Shown here piece after piece: positions 7,176-15,387 of a stretch of DNA of 64,000 bases. Each line of letters opens with the position of its first letter. Position 1 is the first letter of the stretch. The stretch lies in contig NZ_FMZM01000008.1 of NCBI RefSeq assembly GCF_900101465.1, positions 124,001 through 188,000 of the forward strand. The letters run 5' to 3'. A program made the position numbers and the translations under genes. Below the pieces are notes generated by a model. It was not told the DNA's origin and did not search any database. It was given only the letters and a program-made list of their open reading frames with translations. The stretch is from Nocardioides lianchengensis. Lineage in GTDB: Bacteria > Actinomycetota > Actinomycetes > Propionibacteriales > Nocardioidaceae.

Positions 7176-7981
7176 CAGACCTGCGCAGCGGCCGGACGGT
7201 CGTCGCGCACCAGGACGACGGCGACCAGGGCGAAGACGATCATCAGGATCGTCATCAGCGCGGCGAGGAGCGACCAACCGCCGGTCTGGTCGGTGACGGC
7301 CTCGTCGAGGCCGCCCGAGGCGAGGAAGGTGCTGGGGTCGGTGGCGGCGTGGAGCAGGATCGCGGCCCAGAGGGAGCCGGTGACGCGCATGGCGAGGTAC
7401 ATGCAGGTGCCGAAGGCGAAGGTGTAGACGACCGTGACCGCCACCGTGCTGACCTTCATCCCGGACAGCAGGTTGACCAGGTGCATCAGCGCGAACAGCA
7501 GCGAGGACACGACCATCACGAAGCGCTCGCGGTGGCCGGCGTCGCGCAGGATCTTCACAGCCAGGCCCCGGGTGGCGAGCTCCTCGGCCACGCCGATGCA
7601 GAGACCGAGGCCCAGGATCAGCAGGATCTCCTCGGTCGTCCATACGTCCCAGTCGGCCGAGCCCAGGTGACCGACGACGGCGCCGAGGACCAGGACCGGG
7701 CCGATCCACATCCAGGGCCGACCGCGGCCCGGCTGGCGGCCGAAGAGGGCGCGCAGCCAGCCGAGGGCGGCCGAGAGACCTACGAGCGAGGTCGCGCCGA
7801 TCGCGATCGGCAGCACCAGGCCGAAGAAGATGCTGCCCGTCGTACCCAAGACGTTGTCGGTGTCGATCTCGTCACCGAAGAGCAGACCGACCACCTGCCC
7901 GACGGCCAGGTAGAGGACGAGGTAGGTGACGACGAGGACGAGCGCCTTCCAGGCGGCCGGTCGGGCGAAGAAGCGGCGCAT
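7175..7981 (-). CDS. CPBP family intramembrane glutamic protease
   Basis: The 268-aa protein has about seven or eight transmembrane segments. The Abi/CAAX (CPBP) motifs are present: EELATRG (motif 1, EExxxR), a histidine in FALMHLVN (motif 2), and LLHAATD (motif 4). CPBP proteins are membrane proteases related to Rce1. Bacterial members are linked to bacteriocin self-immunity or regulated proteolysis, and the target here is unknown. The start ATG 7981 follows a 32-bp gap after the thioesterase stop, and the stop overlaps the DUF402 start (TGATG). Thioesterase, CPBP and DUF402 genes are therefore probably one unit. Confidence 0.85.
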   Translation of the reverse strand: MRRFFARPAAWKALVLVVTYLVLYLAVGQVVGLLFGDEIDTDNVLGTTGSIFFGLVLPIAIGATSLVGLSAALGWLRALFGRQPGRGRPWMWIGPVLVLGAVVGHLGSADWDVWTTEEILLILGLGLCIGVAEELATRGLAVKILRDAGHRERFVMVVSSLLFALMHLVNLLSGMKVSTVAVTVVYTFAFGTCMYLAMRVTGSLWAAILLHAATDPSTFLASGGLDEAVTDQTGGWSLLAALMTILMIVFALVAVVLVRDDRPAAAQV

Positions 7982-8013
7982 GTACCGATCCTTCCGACCA
8001 CGGAGAGGCGCGG

Positions 8014-8832
8014 TCAAGCAGTCCGCGGCTGCAGCGCCAGCTGGCGCGACTGGGCGACCAGGCGGCCGGTGGAGTCCCAGACCTCGCAGTCCTCCTCGAA
8101 CATCCCGCCGGCCAGGTTGCGCGTCTCGTGGCGCACCTTCAGCCAGCCGGGGGCCGGGCGGGCGCGCACGTGGGCGCTCAGCTCGAGGGTCGGCGCCCAG
8201 CCCATCAGGCCCAGGTTGAACGTGACGGGCGGGAGCGCGTCGACGACCATCAGCAGCGACACCGGGTCCGGCTCGCGGTCGTCGTTCAATCGGAACCACG
8301 CGCGCATCACGCCCTGCCCGCTGGGCTTCCCGACCGCCCAGCCGACGTCGTCGGGGTGGAAGCGCATGTCGAAGCGGCCCATCATCGGCGCGAGCTCCAG
8401 CACCTCGGGCGGGGCGTCGCTGCCGCGCACGCACTCCTCGAGCGGCGGCAGGTCCGGCTCCACGGCCGTGGTCCGCACGTCGTCGCCGAAGCGGTCGAGG
8501 TCGCCGTACGTCGCCAGCACGGTGATCCGGCTCTCGTCCCCCTGGACCAGGTCGGCGGCGACGGTGGCGACCCGGCCGCCCTCGCGCCGTACGTCGACCG
8601 CGACCTCCGCCGGGCCCGGCCGGGTCGCGGAGAGGTAGTAGGCGCTGACCGCGACCGGGTCCGGCTTGGCCGGCAGCGACGCGCGGACCGCATTGCCGAT
8701 CACGGCGAGCAGGTAGCCGCCGTTCACCCCGCCGCCGACCACCCAGCCCGGGTCGATCTCGGCGGCGTACCGGCCCTCCCCTTCGGCGGTCACGGCGATC
8801 TGTCGGTCGAACTCGAAGCCCTCGGCGTCCAT
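8014..8832 (-). CDS. Thioesterase family protein (acyl-CoA thioesterase-like)
   Basis: The 272-aa product looks like a double hot-dog acyl-CoA thioesterase of the TesB/4HBT_3 type. Visible family features are GGGVNGGYLLAVIGNAVR near the N-terminus, an internal VSLLMVVDALPPVTFNLG and the closing CEVWDSTGRLVAQSRQLA. It should cleave acyl-CoA thioesters in the cytoplasm; chain length cannot be read from sequence. I chose ATG 8832 over the more upstream 8865 because TACCTT lies 7 nt before 8832 and the longer form would overlap the divergent DUF202 gene. The divergent starts are only 22 bp apart. Confidence 0.75.
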   Translation of the reverse strand: MDAEGFEFDRQIAVTAEGEGRYAAEIDPGWVVGGGVNGGYLLAVIGNAVRASLPAKPDPVAVSAYYLSATRPGPAEVAVDVRREGGRVATVAADLVQGDESRITVLATYGDLDRFGDDVRTTAVEPDLPPLEECVRGSDAPPEVLELAPMMGRFDMRFHPDDVGWAVGKPSGQGVMRAWFRLNDDREPDPVSLLMVVDALPPVTFNLGLMGWAPTLELSAHVRARPAPGWLKVRHETRNLAGGMFEEDCEVWDSTGRLVAQSRQLALQPRTA

Positions 8833-8854
8833 GACGGGCAAGGTATCGGGCAGG

Positions 8855-9232
8855 ATGACGGACATGGACGAGGAGGGCGGCGGGCGGCACCCGGCCTGGG
8901 TGTACGACGCGGGCGACGAGCCCGACCCGCGCTACTCGCTGGCCAACGAGCGCACCTTCCTGGCCTGGGTGCGCACCAGCCTCGGCGTGCTGGCCGGCGC
9001 GGTCGCGCTCGAGTCGCTCCAAGTGCCCGAGCAGGACGGGCTGCGACTGGTCCTGGTCGTGGCGCTGCTGCTCTTCGGCGGCCTGACCGCCACCCTGTCG
9101 TGGATCCGCTGGGCGCGGGTCGAGCGGGCGATGCGCACCCGGGCGCCGCTGCCGCCGTTCAACCTCGGGATCCTGGTGACGGCGGCGCTGGTGGTGCTGT
9201 CGGTGCTGCTCGCGGTGACGCTGGCCCTCTAG
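8855..9232 (+). CDS. DUF202 (YidH-like) membrane protein
   Basis: The 125-aa protein carries the DUF202 signature DPRYSLANERTFLAWVRTSLG followed by a first transmembrane helix. Two more helices follow: LRLVLVVALLLFGGLTATL and FNLGILVTAALVVLSVLLA. The family is a small three-helix inner-membrane protein of unknown function (E. coli YidH). The start could be ATG 8855 or ATG 8864; neither has a clear Shine-Dalgarno. It ends 6 bp before the convergent VOC gene. Confidence 0.85.
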   Translation: MTDMDEEGGGRHPAWVYDAGDEPDPRYSLANERTFLAWVRTSLGVLAGAVALESLQVPEQDGLRLVLVVALLLFGGLTATLSWIRWARVERAMRTRAPLPPFNLGILVTAALVVLSVLLAVTLAL

Positions 9233-9238
9233 ACGCCG

Positions 9239-9616
9239 TCAGTCCCAGGTGAGGGCGTGCTGCTCGAAGAGCTCGCCCGTCTGGACCGGTACGACGCAGA
9301 ACGGCAGCCCGGCGGGATCCGCCAGCACGGCCCAGGTGTCGTGGTCGGTCACCACCCGCGCGCCGAGCGCCACCACCCGCGCGATCTCGGCCGGCACGTC
9401 GTCGGTCTCGATGTCGAGGTGGATCCGGGGCGGCGTGCCGTCACCGATGCGCTGCGACTCCAGCCTGACGCCGCCGACCTCGCCGATCGCCCAATAGGTG
9501 CCGGACTCCCCCGCCTCGGGGGTGACCCCCTGTACGCCGGACCAGAACGCGACGCCGGCGTCCCAGTCGGAGGCCGGGTGGTCGACGAGCACGATGCCGA
9601 TGCGGGAGCGGTGCAT
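9239..9616 (-). CDS. VOC superfamily (glyoxalase/bleomycin-resistance-like) protein
   Basis: The 125-aa single-module protein has the paired beta-alpha-beta-beta-beta pattern of the vicinal oxygen chelate fold: IGIVLVDHPASDWDAGVAFWS in the first half, then PRIHLDIETDDVPAEIARVVALGA and VLADPAGLPFCVV in the second. His and Glu ligands are partly present (IHLDIE, E in VRLES). Members of this short type are often annotated glyoxalase-like and their substrates are mostly unknown. It diverges from the acetamidase gene 84 bp away and may be unrelated to the nitrogen island. Confidence 0.8.
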   Translation of the reverse strand: MHRSRIGIVLVDHPASDWDAGVAFWSGVQGVTPEAGESGTYWAIGEVGGVRLESQRIGDGTPPRIHLDIETDDVPAEIARVVALGARVVTDHDTWAVLADPAGLPFCVVPVQTGELFEQHALTWD

Positions 9617-9661
9617 GGCCCGACGCTACGACGCGGTCGCCGTCACGTGTCCCGGCGCACC

Positions 9662-9693
9662 GGAACATTCTTGAAACAGGTGTTCCGTAGCGT
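9662..9693 (+). promoter_or_regulatory. GlnR-type box and -10 before the acetamidase operon
   Basis: GGAAC-ATTCTT-GAAAC (9662-9677) is one mismatch from the GlnR box GTnAC-n6-GAAAC. TAGCGT (9688-9693) follows, 7 nt before ATG 9701, so the transcript would be leaderless. The box begins 26 bp before the -10, exactly two 11-bp repeats closer than in the uraD promoter. GGAACA and TGTTCC also form an inverted repeat here, so another repressor cannot be excluded. Confidence 0.5.
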
Positions 9694-9700
9694 TCTGCCC

Positions 9701-10777
9701 ATGAGCACGACGTTCCAGGCGCTGCAGCCGGGCACCGGGCCCGTCCGGTCGGCGACGTACCTCCCGGCCACCTCCGACACCGTGCTGTGGGGCCGGCTGC
9801 CGAGCCGCACCGACGCGCCGGCGCTGAGCGTCGCGCCCGGCACCGAGGTCACGTTCGACACGATCAGCCACGAGGGCATCCTTGAGGACCAGGGCCGCGA
9901 CCCGGAGGCGTTCTTCGCAGGTCACGGCGCCGAGGTCGTGCTGGAGGACGCGATCGCGCTCGCGGCGTCGCCGTACGAGCGCACCTTCGGGGTGGACGGG
10001 CCACACGTCGTCAGCCGGCCGGTGCGGGTCGAGGGCGCCGAGCCCGGCGACCTGCTGGCGATGACGGTGGTGGAGACGCTCCCGCGGGTGCCGTACGGCG
10101 TCATCAGCAACCGGCATGCGAAGGGCGCGCTGGCCGGCGAGTACCCGCTCGGCGGGGAGCCGGTCCACAGCGTCTTCGCGACGGTCAGCGACGACGGTGG
10201 CCGCGGGCTGCTGCCGCTGGTCGAGGGCGGCGAGCGGAGCGTGCGGTTCCCGCTGCGGCCGTTCCTCGGGATCATGGGCGTCGCCGTCGACGACGACGAG
10301 CGGCCGCACTCGGTGCCGCCCGGCGCCCACGGCGGCAACATCGACATCAACCTGCTGACCGTGGGCGCCACCCTCTACCTGCCGGTGCAGGTCGCGGGCG
10401 CGCTCGCCTACGTCGGCGACCCGCACTTCGCCCAGGGCGACGGCGAGGTGTCGCTGACCGCGATGGAGGCGTCGCTGCGGGCCACGGTGCGGCTCGACGT
10501 GATCCCCCGCGAGGACGCCGTACGACGCTTCGGCGAGCTCGCCGGTCCGCTCGCCGAGACCGTCGACCACCTGGTCCCCACCGGGATGGACGAGGACCTC
10601 GACGTGGCCGTCCAGAACTGCGTGCGCGCCGCGATCGCCCTGCTCCAGGCCCGCTACGGCATGGACCCGCGGCTGGCCTACGCCTATCTGTCGGCCGCGA
10701 CCGACTTCGACATCTCCCAGGTGGTGGACGTCGTGAAGGGCGTGCACGCCCGCATCCGGAAGGCGGACTTCGCATGA
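9701..10777 (+). CDS. Acetamidase/formamidase family protein
   Basis: The 358-aa protein matches the FmdA/AmdA family. Visible features are TISHEGI near residue 50, a conserved PRVPYGVISNRH region, GIMGVAVDD with HGGNIDINLL, then YVGDPHFAQGDGEVSLTAMEAS, typical metal-site segments. Known members hydrolyse formamide or short aliphatic amides to the acid and ammonia. Its stop overlaps the AtzH-amidase start (ATGA), so the two are translationally coupled. The pair lies just upstream of the uric acid operon and behind a GlnR-type box. I infer a role in releasing ammonia from a small amide of purine breakdown, possibly oxamate or formamide; the substrate is not shown by sequence. Confidence 0.8.
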   Translation: MSTTFQALQPGTGPVRSATYLPATSDTVLWGRLPSRTDAPALSVAPGTEVTFDTISHEGILEDQGRDPEAFFAGHGAEVVLEDAIALAASPYERTFGVDGPHVVSRPVRVEGAEPGDLLAMTVVETLPRVPYGVISNRHAKGALAGEYPLGGEPVHSVFATVSDDGGRGLLPLVEGGERSVRFPLRPFLGIMGVAVDDDERPHSVPPGAHGGNIDINLLTVGATLYLPVQVAGALAYVGDPHFAQGDGEVSLTAMEASLRATVRLDVIPREDAVRRFGELAGPLAETVDHLVPTGMDEDLDVAVQNCVRAAIALLQARYGMDPRLAYAYLSAATDFDISQVVDVVKGVHARIRKADFA

Positions 10778-12282
10778 CGGTGGACCCCGGTCGGCGACTG
10801 CCGCCGCCGCCCGGCTTGGTCGAGGCGTTCCGCGCCTACGAGCAGGCTCTGATGACCAACGACCTGGCCGAGCTCGACCGGCTCTTCGCCCCCGGCCCGA
10901 CGACCATGCGCGGCGACGCCCAGGGGCTGCTGGTGGGGCACCACATGATCAGCGCGTTCCGCGGCGGGCGCGGCGGCGCGCCCGCGCGGCGGATCGTGCA
11001 GACCCACGTGCAGACCATCGACGACGACCACGCGCTGGTGGTCGCGGTGACCGAGCTCGAGCGGGGAGGCCGCGGCCAGCAGACCCAGCTCTGGGCGCGG
11101 TTCCCCGACGGCTGGGCGGTGACCGCCGCCCACGTGTCGGTCCCGCCGCCCGCGCTCGACACCCGGGTCTGGCGCCTGGTCGGCGACCCGCTCGTGCCGG
11201 CCACCGGGAGCGGCGCGCTCGACGGGGAGAGCGTCGCCGTGAAGGACCTGTACGCCGTCGCCGGTCAGCGGGTCGGTGCGGGCAACCCGGCCTGGCTGGA
11301 GCAGGCGCCGGCCGAGACGCAGCACGCCGCCGCGGTGGCGAGCCTCCTCGCGGCGGGCGCGTCGATCCGTGGCATCGCCCGCACCGACGAGTTCGCCTAC
11401 TCGCTCGCCGGCGCCAACGCCCACACCGGCAGCCCGCCCAACCCGCGGGCGCCGTACCGGCTCAGCGGCGGGTCGACGTCCGGCTCGGCCAGCGCCGTCT
11501 CGCTCGGCCAGGCCACGATCGGGCTCGGCACCGACACCGGCGGCTCGATCCGCGTCCCGGCCGCCTATCAGGGGCTGTTCGGGATCCGCACCACCCACGG
11601 CGCGATCCCCCGCGACGGCCTGCTCGCCCTGGCGCCCGGCTTCGACACGGTGGGCTGGCTGACCCGTACGGCGAGCCTGCTGCGCACCGTCGGCGACGTA
11701 CTGCTCCCGCCGCGGGTGGCCTCCAGCGGCACCCGGCTGGTCGGGGTCCCGGCGCTGACCGCGCTGGCCGAGTCCGACGTCGTCGCCGCGGTCGCGGGCA
11801 TCCCGGTCGACGCCACCGACGACCGGCCGCTGCCGGACCTGCAGGCCTGGCGGGCGGCGTTCCAGACCTGGCAGGCCTGGGAGGCCTGGCAGGTCCGCGG
11901 CTCCTGGCTGACCGGCCGCCTCGACACCCTGGGCGACGACGTCCGCAGCCGGTTCGAGCACGCGGCGTCGATCGGCCACGACCAGGCGGACGCGGCCCGT
12001 CGTACCGTCGACCGCGCGGCGCGGGCGATCCGCGACCTGGTCGGGGACGACGTGCTGGTGATCCCGTCGGCGTCGTCGGTCGCCCCCCGGGTCGGGGTCG
12101 ATCTCGGCCCGGTCCGCACCGCGACCATGACCCTCACCAGCATCGCCGGGCTGGCCGGCCTGCCCGCGGTCAGCCTGCCCGTCACCACCAGCGGCGGACT
12201 CCCCGCCGGCGCCTGCCTGGTCGCCGCCCCCGGCCGCGATCGCGACCTGCTCGACCTTGCGGTGCAGCTGTCCGGAACGTAA
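10774..12282 (+). CDS. AtzH-like domain fused to amidase (HpxZ-HpxY-like)
   Basis: The 502-aa protein joins two domains. Residues ~10-125 form an AtzH-like (DUF3225, NTF2-fold) module: LVEAFRAYEQALMTNDLAEL, then WARFPDGWAVTAAHVS. Residues ~135-500 form an amidase-signature enzyme with Lys157 (VAVKDLY), Ser234 (SGGSTSGSAS) and Ser258 (GTDTGGSIR); the 24-residue Ser-Ser spacing is normal. In Klebsiella, separate AtzH-like (HpxZ) and amidase (HpxY) proteins serve oxalurate use, from memory of the hpx literature. With PucG in the next operon making oxalurate, I infer an oxalurate amidohydrolase-type role. Biuret-pathway AtzE/AtzH activity is the alternative. An odd Trp-rich stretch (AFQTWQAWEAWQVRGSW) lies near residue 370. 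The stop overlaps the next GlnR box. Confidence 0.8.
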   Translation: MTVDPGRRLPPPPGLVEAFRAYEQALMTNDLAELDRLFAPGPTTMRGDAQGLLVGHHMISAFRGGRGGAPARRIVQTHVQTIDDDHALVVAVTELERGGRGQQTQLWARFPDGWAVTAAHVSVPPPALDTRVWRLVGDPLVPATGSGALDGESVAVKDLYAVAGQRVGAGNPAWLEQAPAETQHAAAVASLLAAGASIRGIARTDEFAYSLAGANAHTGSPPNPRAPYRLSGGSTSGSASAVSLGQATIGLGTDTGGSIRVPAAYQGLFGIRTTHGAIPRDGLLALAPGFDTVGWLTRTASLLRTVGDVLLPPRVASSGTRLVGVPALTALAESDVVAAVAGIPVDATDDRPLPDLQAWRAAFQTWQAWEAWQVRGSWLTGRLDTLGDDVRSRFEHAASIGHDQADAARRTVDRAARAIRDLVGDDVLVIPSASSVAPRVGVDLGPVRTATMTLTSIAGLAGLPAVSLPVTTSGGLPAGACLVAAPGRDRDLLDLAVQLSGT

Positions 12283-12332
12283 CCCTGGTGAAACGGATGT
12301 TTCGGATTCGCGACACATCCGGGCCCTAGTTT
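12279..12332 (+). promoter_or_regulatory. GlnR box and -10 of the uric acid operon
   Basis: GTAAC-CCTGGT-GAAAC (12279-12294) is a perfect GTnAC-n6-GAAAC GlnR box. The 11-bp phase continues with TTCGG (12301) and GACAC (12312, 4/5 match). TAGTTT (12327-12332) is a candidate -10, 48 bp from the box start. A leader of about 29 nt with GGAGGGAG (12354-12361) then leads to TTG 12368. The box overlaps the stop codon of the AtzH-amidase gene. Confidence 0.7.
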
Positions 12333-12367
12333 CATCGGCGGGGCCTGATCCTGGGAGGGAGCTGACG

Positions 12368-12859
12368 TTGCGGATCGAGGAGTTCGACGCGCTGGACGCG
12401 GAGGCGGCGGCCGAGGTGCTGCGCCCGTGCGTGGCGATCGGGTCGTGGGTGGACGCGCTCGTCGCCGGTCGCCCGTACGACGACGCGGCGGCCCTGCACG
12501 CGGCGGCCGCGGCGCAGGCCGCGACGTGGACCGACGCCGAGGTCGAGCGGGCGCTGGCCGACCACCCGCGGATCGGCGAGCGGCACCAGGGCGCCGGCAC
12601 CAGCGCCGCGATGTCGCGCAGCGAGCAGGCCGGCGTCCCGCAGGACGCCGACGTCCAGGCCCGGCTCGCCGACGGCAACCGGCGCTACGAGGAGCGGTTC
12701 GACCGGATCTACCTGGTCCGCGCGGCCGGTCGCAGCGCCGACGAGATGCTGGTCCTCCTCGAGGAGCGGCTCGCGAACGACGACGCCACCGAGCGGGCGG
12801 TGACCCGCGGCCAGCTCGCGGAGATCGCCGTGCTGCGGCTGCAGGGGGCGGTCACGTGA
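12368..12859 (+). CDS. uraD: OHCU decarboxylase (UraD)
   Basis: The 163-aa product matches 2-oxo-4-hydroxy-4-carboxy-5-ureidoimidazoline decarboxylase, which turns OHCU into S-allantoin. The active-site segment HPRIGER and the conserved SRSEQAGV are present, followed by NRRYEERFDRIYLVRAAGRSA. I start it at TTG 12368 because GGAGGGAG lies 7 nt upstream; the longer open frame back to 12257 would run through the promoter and GlnR box. It is the first gene of a ten-gene operon and overlaps uraH by GTGA. Downstream genes supply the preceding steps (uricase and HIU hydrolase). Confidence 0.9.
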   Translation: MRIEEFDALDAEAAAEVLRPCVAIGSWVDALVAGRPYDDAAALHAAAAAQAATWTDAEVERALADHPRIGERHQGAGTSAAMSRSEQAGVPQDADVQARLADGNRRYEERFDRIYLVRAAGRSADEMLVLLEERLANDDATERAVTRGQLAEIAVLRLQGAVT

Positions 12860-13176
12860 GCACCCTCAGCACCCACGTCCTCGACGCCGCCCTCGGCCGC
12901 CCGGCCTCCGGGCTCAGCCTGGCCCTGACCGGGCCCGACGGCGCCACGCTGGCCACGGCGGTCACCGACGGCGACGGCCGGGTGCGCTTCGACGCCGAGC
13001 TCGGCGCCGGCGCCCACACCCTCGTGTTCGAGACCGGCGCCTGGTTCGCCGACGCCGAGCGCGACACGTTCTTCCCCACCGTCGAGGTCGCCTTCGCGGT
13101 CGACGACGAGCAGCCGCACTTCCACGTGGCGCTGCTGCTGAGCCCGTACTCCTACACGACCTACCGAGGGAGCTGA
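12856..13176 (+). CDS. uraH: 5-hydroxyisourate hydrolase (UraH, transthyretin-like)
   Basis: The 106-aa protein is a transthyretin-related HIU hydrolase, the usual length for the family. Diagnostic residues are the N-terminal LSTHVLDAALGRPASG and the C-terminal tetrapeptide YRGS, with HFHVALLLSPYSYTTYRGS before it. It opens the 5-hydroxyisourate ring made by uricase to give OHCU. The GTG start at 12856 overlaps the uraD stop, and the uricase ATG follows 1 bp after its stop, so coupling is tight. Confidence 0.93.
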   Translation: MSTLSTHVLDAALGRPASGLSLALTGPDGATLATAVTDGDGRVRFDAELGAGAHTLVFETGAWFADAERDTFFPTVEVAFAVDDEQPHFHVALLLSPYSYTTYRGS

Positions 13177-13177
13177 G

Positions 13178-14056
13178 ATGACCGGCAGGATCGTGCTGGG
13201 CGCCAACCAGTACGGCAAGGCGGAGTGCCGCGTGGTGAAGGTGACGCGGGCCTCGACGGGCTCGACCGACGGGGGACGCCACGCGATCGAGGACCTCAAC
13301 GTCACCACCCAGCTCCGGGGCGACTTCGAGGCCTGCCACACCGCGGGCGACAACAGCCGGGTGGTCGCGACCGACACGCAGAAGAACACCGTCTACGCCT
13401 TCGCCCGCGAGCACGGCGTCGGCACGCCCGAGGACCTGCTGCTCCGCCTGACCGACCACTTCGTCGACGGCTTCGAGTGGGTGACCGGCTCCGAGCTGTC
13501 GGCCGAGCTGTTCGCGTGGGAGCGCATCGCCGTCGACGGGCAGGGTCACGACCACTCCTTCGTCCGCTCCGGCCGCGAGACCCGGACGACGGTGGTCACC
13601 CGCGCCGGCGACGAGACCACGGTGGTCAGCGGGCTGAGGGACTGCACCGTGCTGAAGAGCACCGGCTCGGAGTTCCACGGCTTCCCGCGTGACCGCTACA
13701 CGACGCTCCAGGAGACCACCGACCGGATCATGGCCACCAGCGTCACGGCGACCTGGCGCTACACCGGGACCGACCACGACTACGACGCCCTCTATGCCGG
13801 CATCCGCGACCTCCTGCTCTCGACCTTCGCGACCGTGCACTCGCTGGCCCTGCAGCAGACCGTCTTCGAGATGGGCAAGGCCGTCCTCGAGCGGTACGAC
13901 GAGGTCGCGGAGGTCAGCCTGTCCTGCCCCAACAAGCACCACTTCCTGGTCGACCTGGAGCCGTTCGGGCTGGACAACCCGGGCGAGGTGTTCTTCGCCG
14001 CGGACCGGCCCTACGGACTGATCCAGGCCACCGTGCTGCGCGAGGCGACCCCGTGA
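13178..14056 (+). CDS. Urate oxidase (uricase)
   Basis: The 292-aa protein is a cofactor-free uricase of normal length with two T-fold repeats. The active-site region DNSRVVATDTQKNTVYAF holds the conserved catalytic Thr, and YGKAECRVVKV holds the catalytic Lys. The Arg/Gln binding pair lies in FPRDRYTTLQETTDRIMATS, and SCPNKHHFLVDL carries the conserved Asn and His. It converts urate plus O2 to 5-hydroxyisourate and H2O2. Equivalent to B. subtilis PucL C-terminal part or fungal Uox. Flanked by uraH and allantoinase with overlapping or adjacent ends. Confidence 0.95.
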   Translation: MTGRIVLGANQYGKAECRVVKVTRASTGSTDGGRHAIEDLNVTTQLRGDFEACHTAGDNSRVVATDTQKNTVYAFAREHGVGTPEDLLLRLTDHFVDGFEWVTGSELSAELFAWERIAVDGQGHDHSFVRSGRETRTTVVTRAGDETTVVSGLRDCTVLKSTGSEFHGFPRDRYTTLQETTDRIMATSVTATWRYTGTDHDYDALYAGIRDLLLSTFATVHSLALQQTVFEMGKAVLERYDEVAEVSLSCPNKHHFLVDLEPFGLDNPGEVFFAADRPYGLIQATVLREATP

Positions 14057-15387
14057 GGGTCGACGCCGTCCGCGCCCGGAAGGTCCTGGTCGACCAGACG
14101 TTCGTGCCCGCCACCGTGACCGTCCGGCACGGCACGATCTCCGGGGTCGAGCCCTACGAGCACGACGTGGACGGGATGGTCCTGCACGCGCCCGACACGG
14201 CGTACGTCGTCCCCGGGATCGTCGACACCCACGTGCACATCAACGAGCCCGGCCGCACCGAGTGGGAGGGGTTCGTCTCGGCCACGGAGGCCGCCGCGCT
14301 GGGCGGCGCGACCACGCTCATCGACATGCCGCTCAACTCGATCCCCCCGACGACCACGATGGAGGGCCTGCGGGTCAAGCAGCAGGCCGCGCTGGGCGAA
14401 CTCATGGTCGACGTCGGCTTCTGGGGCGGCGCCGTCCCCGGCAACGTGGCGGACCTGCTGCCGCTGTGGGAGGCCGGGGTGTTCGGCTTCAAGTGCTTCC
14501 TGGCCCCCAGCGGGGTCGACGAGTTCCCGCCGCTCGACCCGGCCCAGTTCCTCGCCGCGCTGACCGAGGTCGCCCGCTTCGACGGGCTGATGATCGTGCA
14601 CGCCGAGGACGCCCGGGTGCTGGCGGAGGCACCCGCGACGCCGAGCCGCGCGTACGCCGACTTCGTCCGCTCCCGGCCCCACGAGGCCGAGCTGGCCGCG
14701 ATCAGGCAGGTCATCGACGGCGCCCGCGAGACCGGGGCCCGGGTGCACGTCCTGCACCTGTCCAGCGCCCGCGCGCTCGACCTGATCGCCGACGCCAAGG
14801 CCGAGGGGCTGCGGCTGACCGTCGAGACCTGCCCGCACTACCTGTGCTTCGCGGCCGAGACCATCCCGGACGCGGCATCTCAGTTCAAGTGCTGCCCGCC
14901 GATCCGCGACGGCGGCAACCGCGAGGAGCTCTGGCAGGCGCTGCGGGCCGGCGTCATCGACACCGTCGTCAGCGACCACTCCCCCGCGACGGCGGAGGAG
15001 AAGAACAGGGGCGGCGGCGACCTCCAGCAGGCCTGGGGCGGCGTCTCCGGGCTCCAGGTCGGGTTCAGCGCCGTCGCCGCCGAGGCCCGGCGCCGCAACA
15101 TCCCGCTGTCCAGCGTGAGCCGGTGGATGTCGACCAACACCGCCGACCAGGTCGGCCTGACCAGCAAGGGCCGGATCGCCGTCGGCGCCGACGCCGACCT
15201 CGCCGTCTACGACACCGGCGTCGACTTCCGGATCGAGGCGACCCGGCTCGCCCACCGCAACCCGATCTCGGCGTACGACGGGCTCCGCTACGGCGGCCGG
15301 GTCACCCGGTCGGTCGTCCGCGGCAACGCCATCGACGTCGAGCGCCCCGACCACGGCTGGGGCCGACAGCTGAGGAGACTCTCGTGA
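14053..15387 (+). CDS. allB: Allantoinase
   Basis: The 444-aa cyclic amidohydrolase carries the metal site DTHVHINEPGR, the carboxylated-lysine segment FGFKCFLAPSG, HAEDARVL, HVLHLSSARAL and the metal-binding VSDHSPAT near residue 315. It hydrolyses allantoin to allantoate. The KCFLAPSGVDEFPP segment is typical of allantoinases rather than dihydropyrimidinases. The GTG start at 14053 overlaps the uricase stop (GTGA), and the next gene overlaps its stop in the same way. Confidence 0.93.
   Translation: MRVDAVRARKVLVDQTFVPATVTVRHGTISGVEPYEHDVDGMVLHAPDTAYVVPGIVDTHVHINEPGRTEWEGFVSATEAAALGGATTLIDMPLNSIPPTTTMEGLRVKQQAALGELMVDVGFWGGAVPGNVADLLPLWEAGVFGFKCFLAPSGVDEFPPLDPAQFLAALTEVARFDGLMIVHAEDARVLAEAPATPSRAYADFVRSRPHEAELAAIRQVIDGARETGARVHVLHLSSARALDLIADAKAEGLRLTVETCPHYLCFAAETIPDAASQFKCCPPIRDGGNREELWQALRAGVIDTVVSDHSPATAEEKNRGGGDLQQAWGGVSGLQVGFSAVAAEARRRNIPLSSVSRWMSTNTADQVGLTSKGRIAVGADADLAVYDTGVDFRIEATRLAHRNPISAYDGLRYGGRVTRSVVRGNAIDVERPDHGWGRQLRRLS

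Noticed and set aside
9672..9686. TGAAACAGGTGTTCC as a repressor palindrome for the acetamidase gene
   Set aside because: The same bases fit a GlnR box in correct phase with the -10, matching the two other boxes; a separate repressor site is possible but unnecessary.
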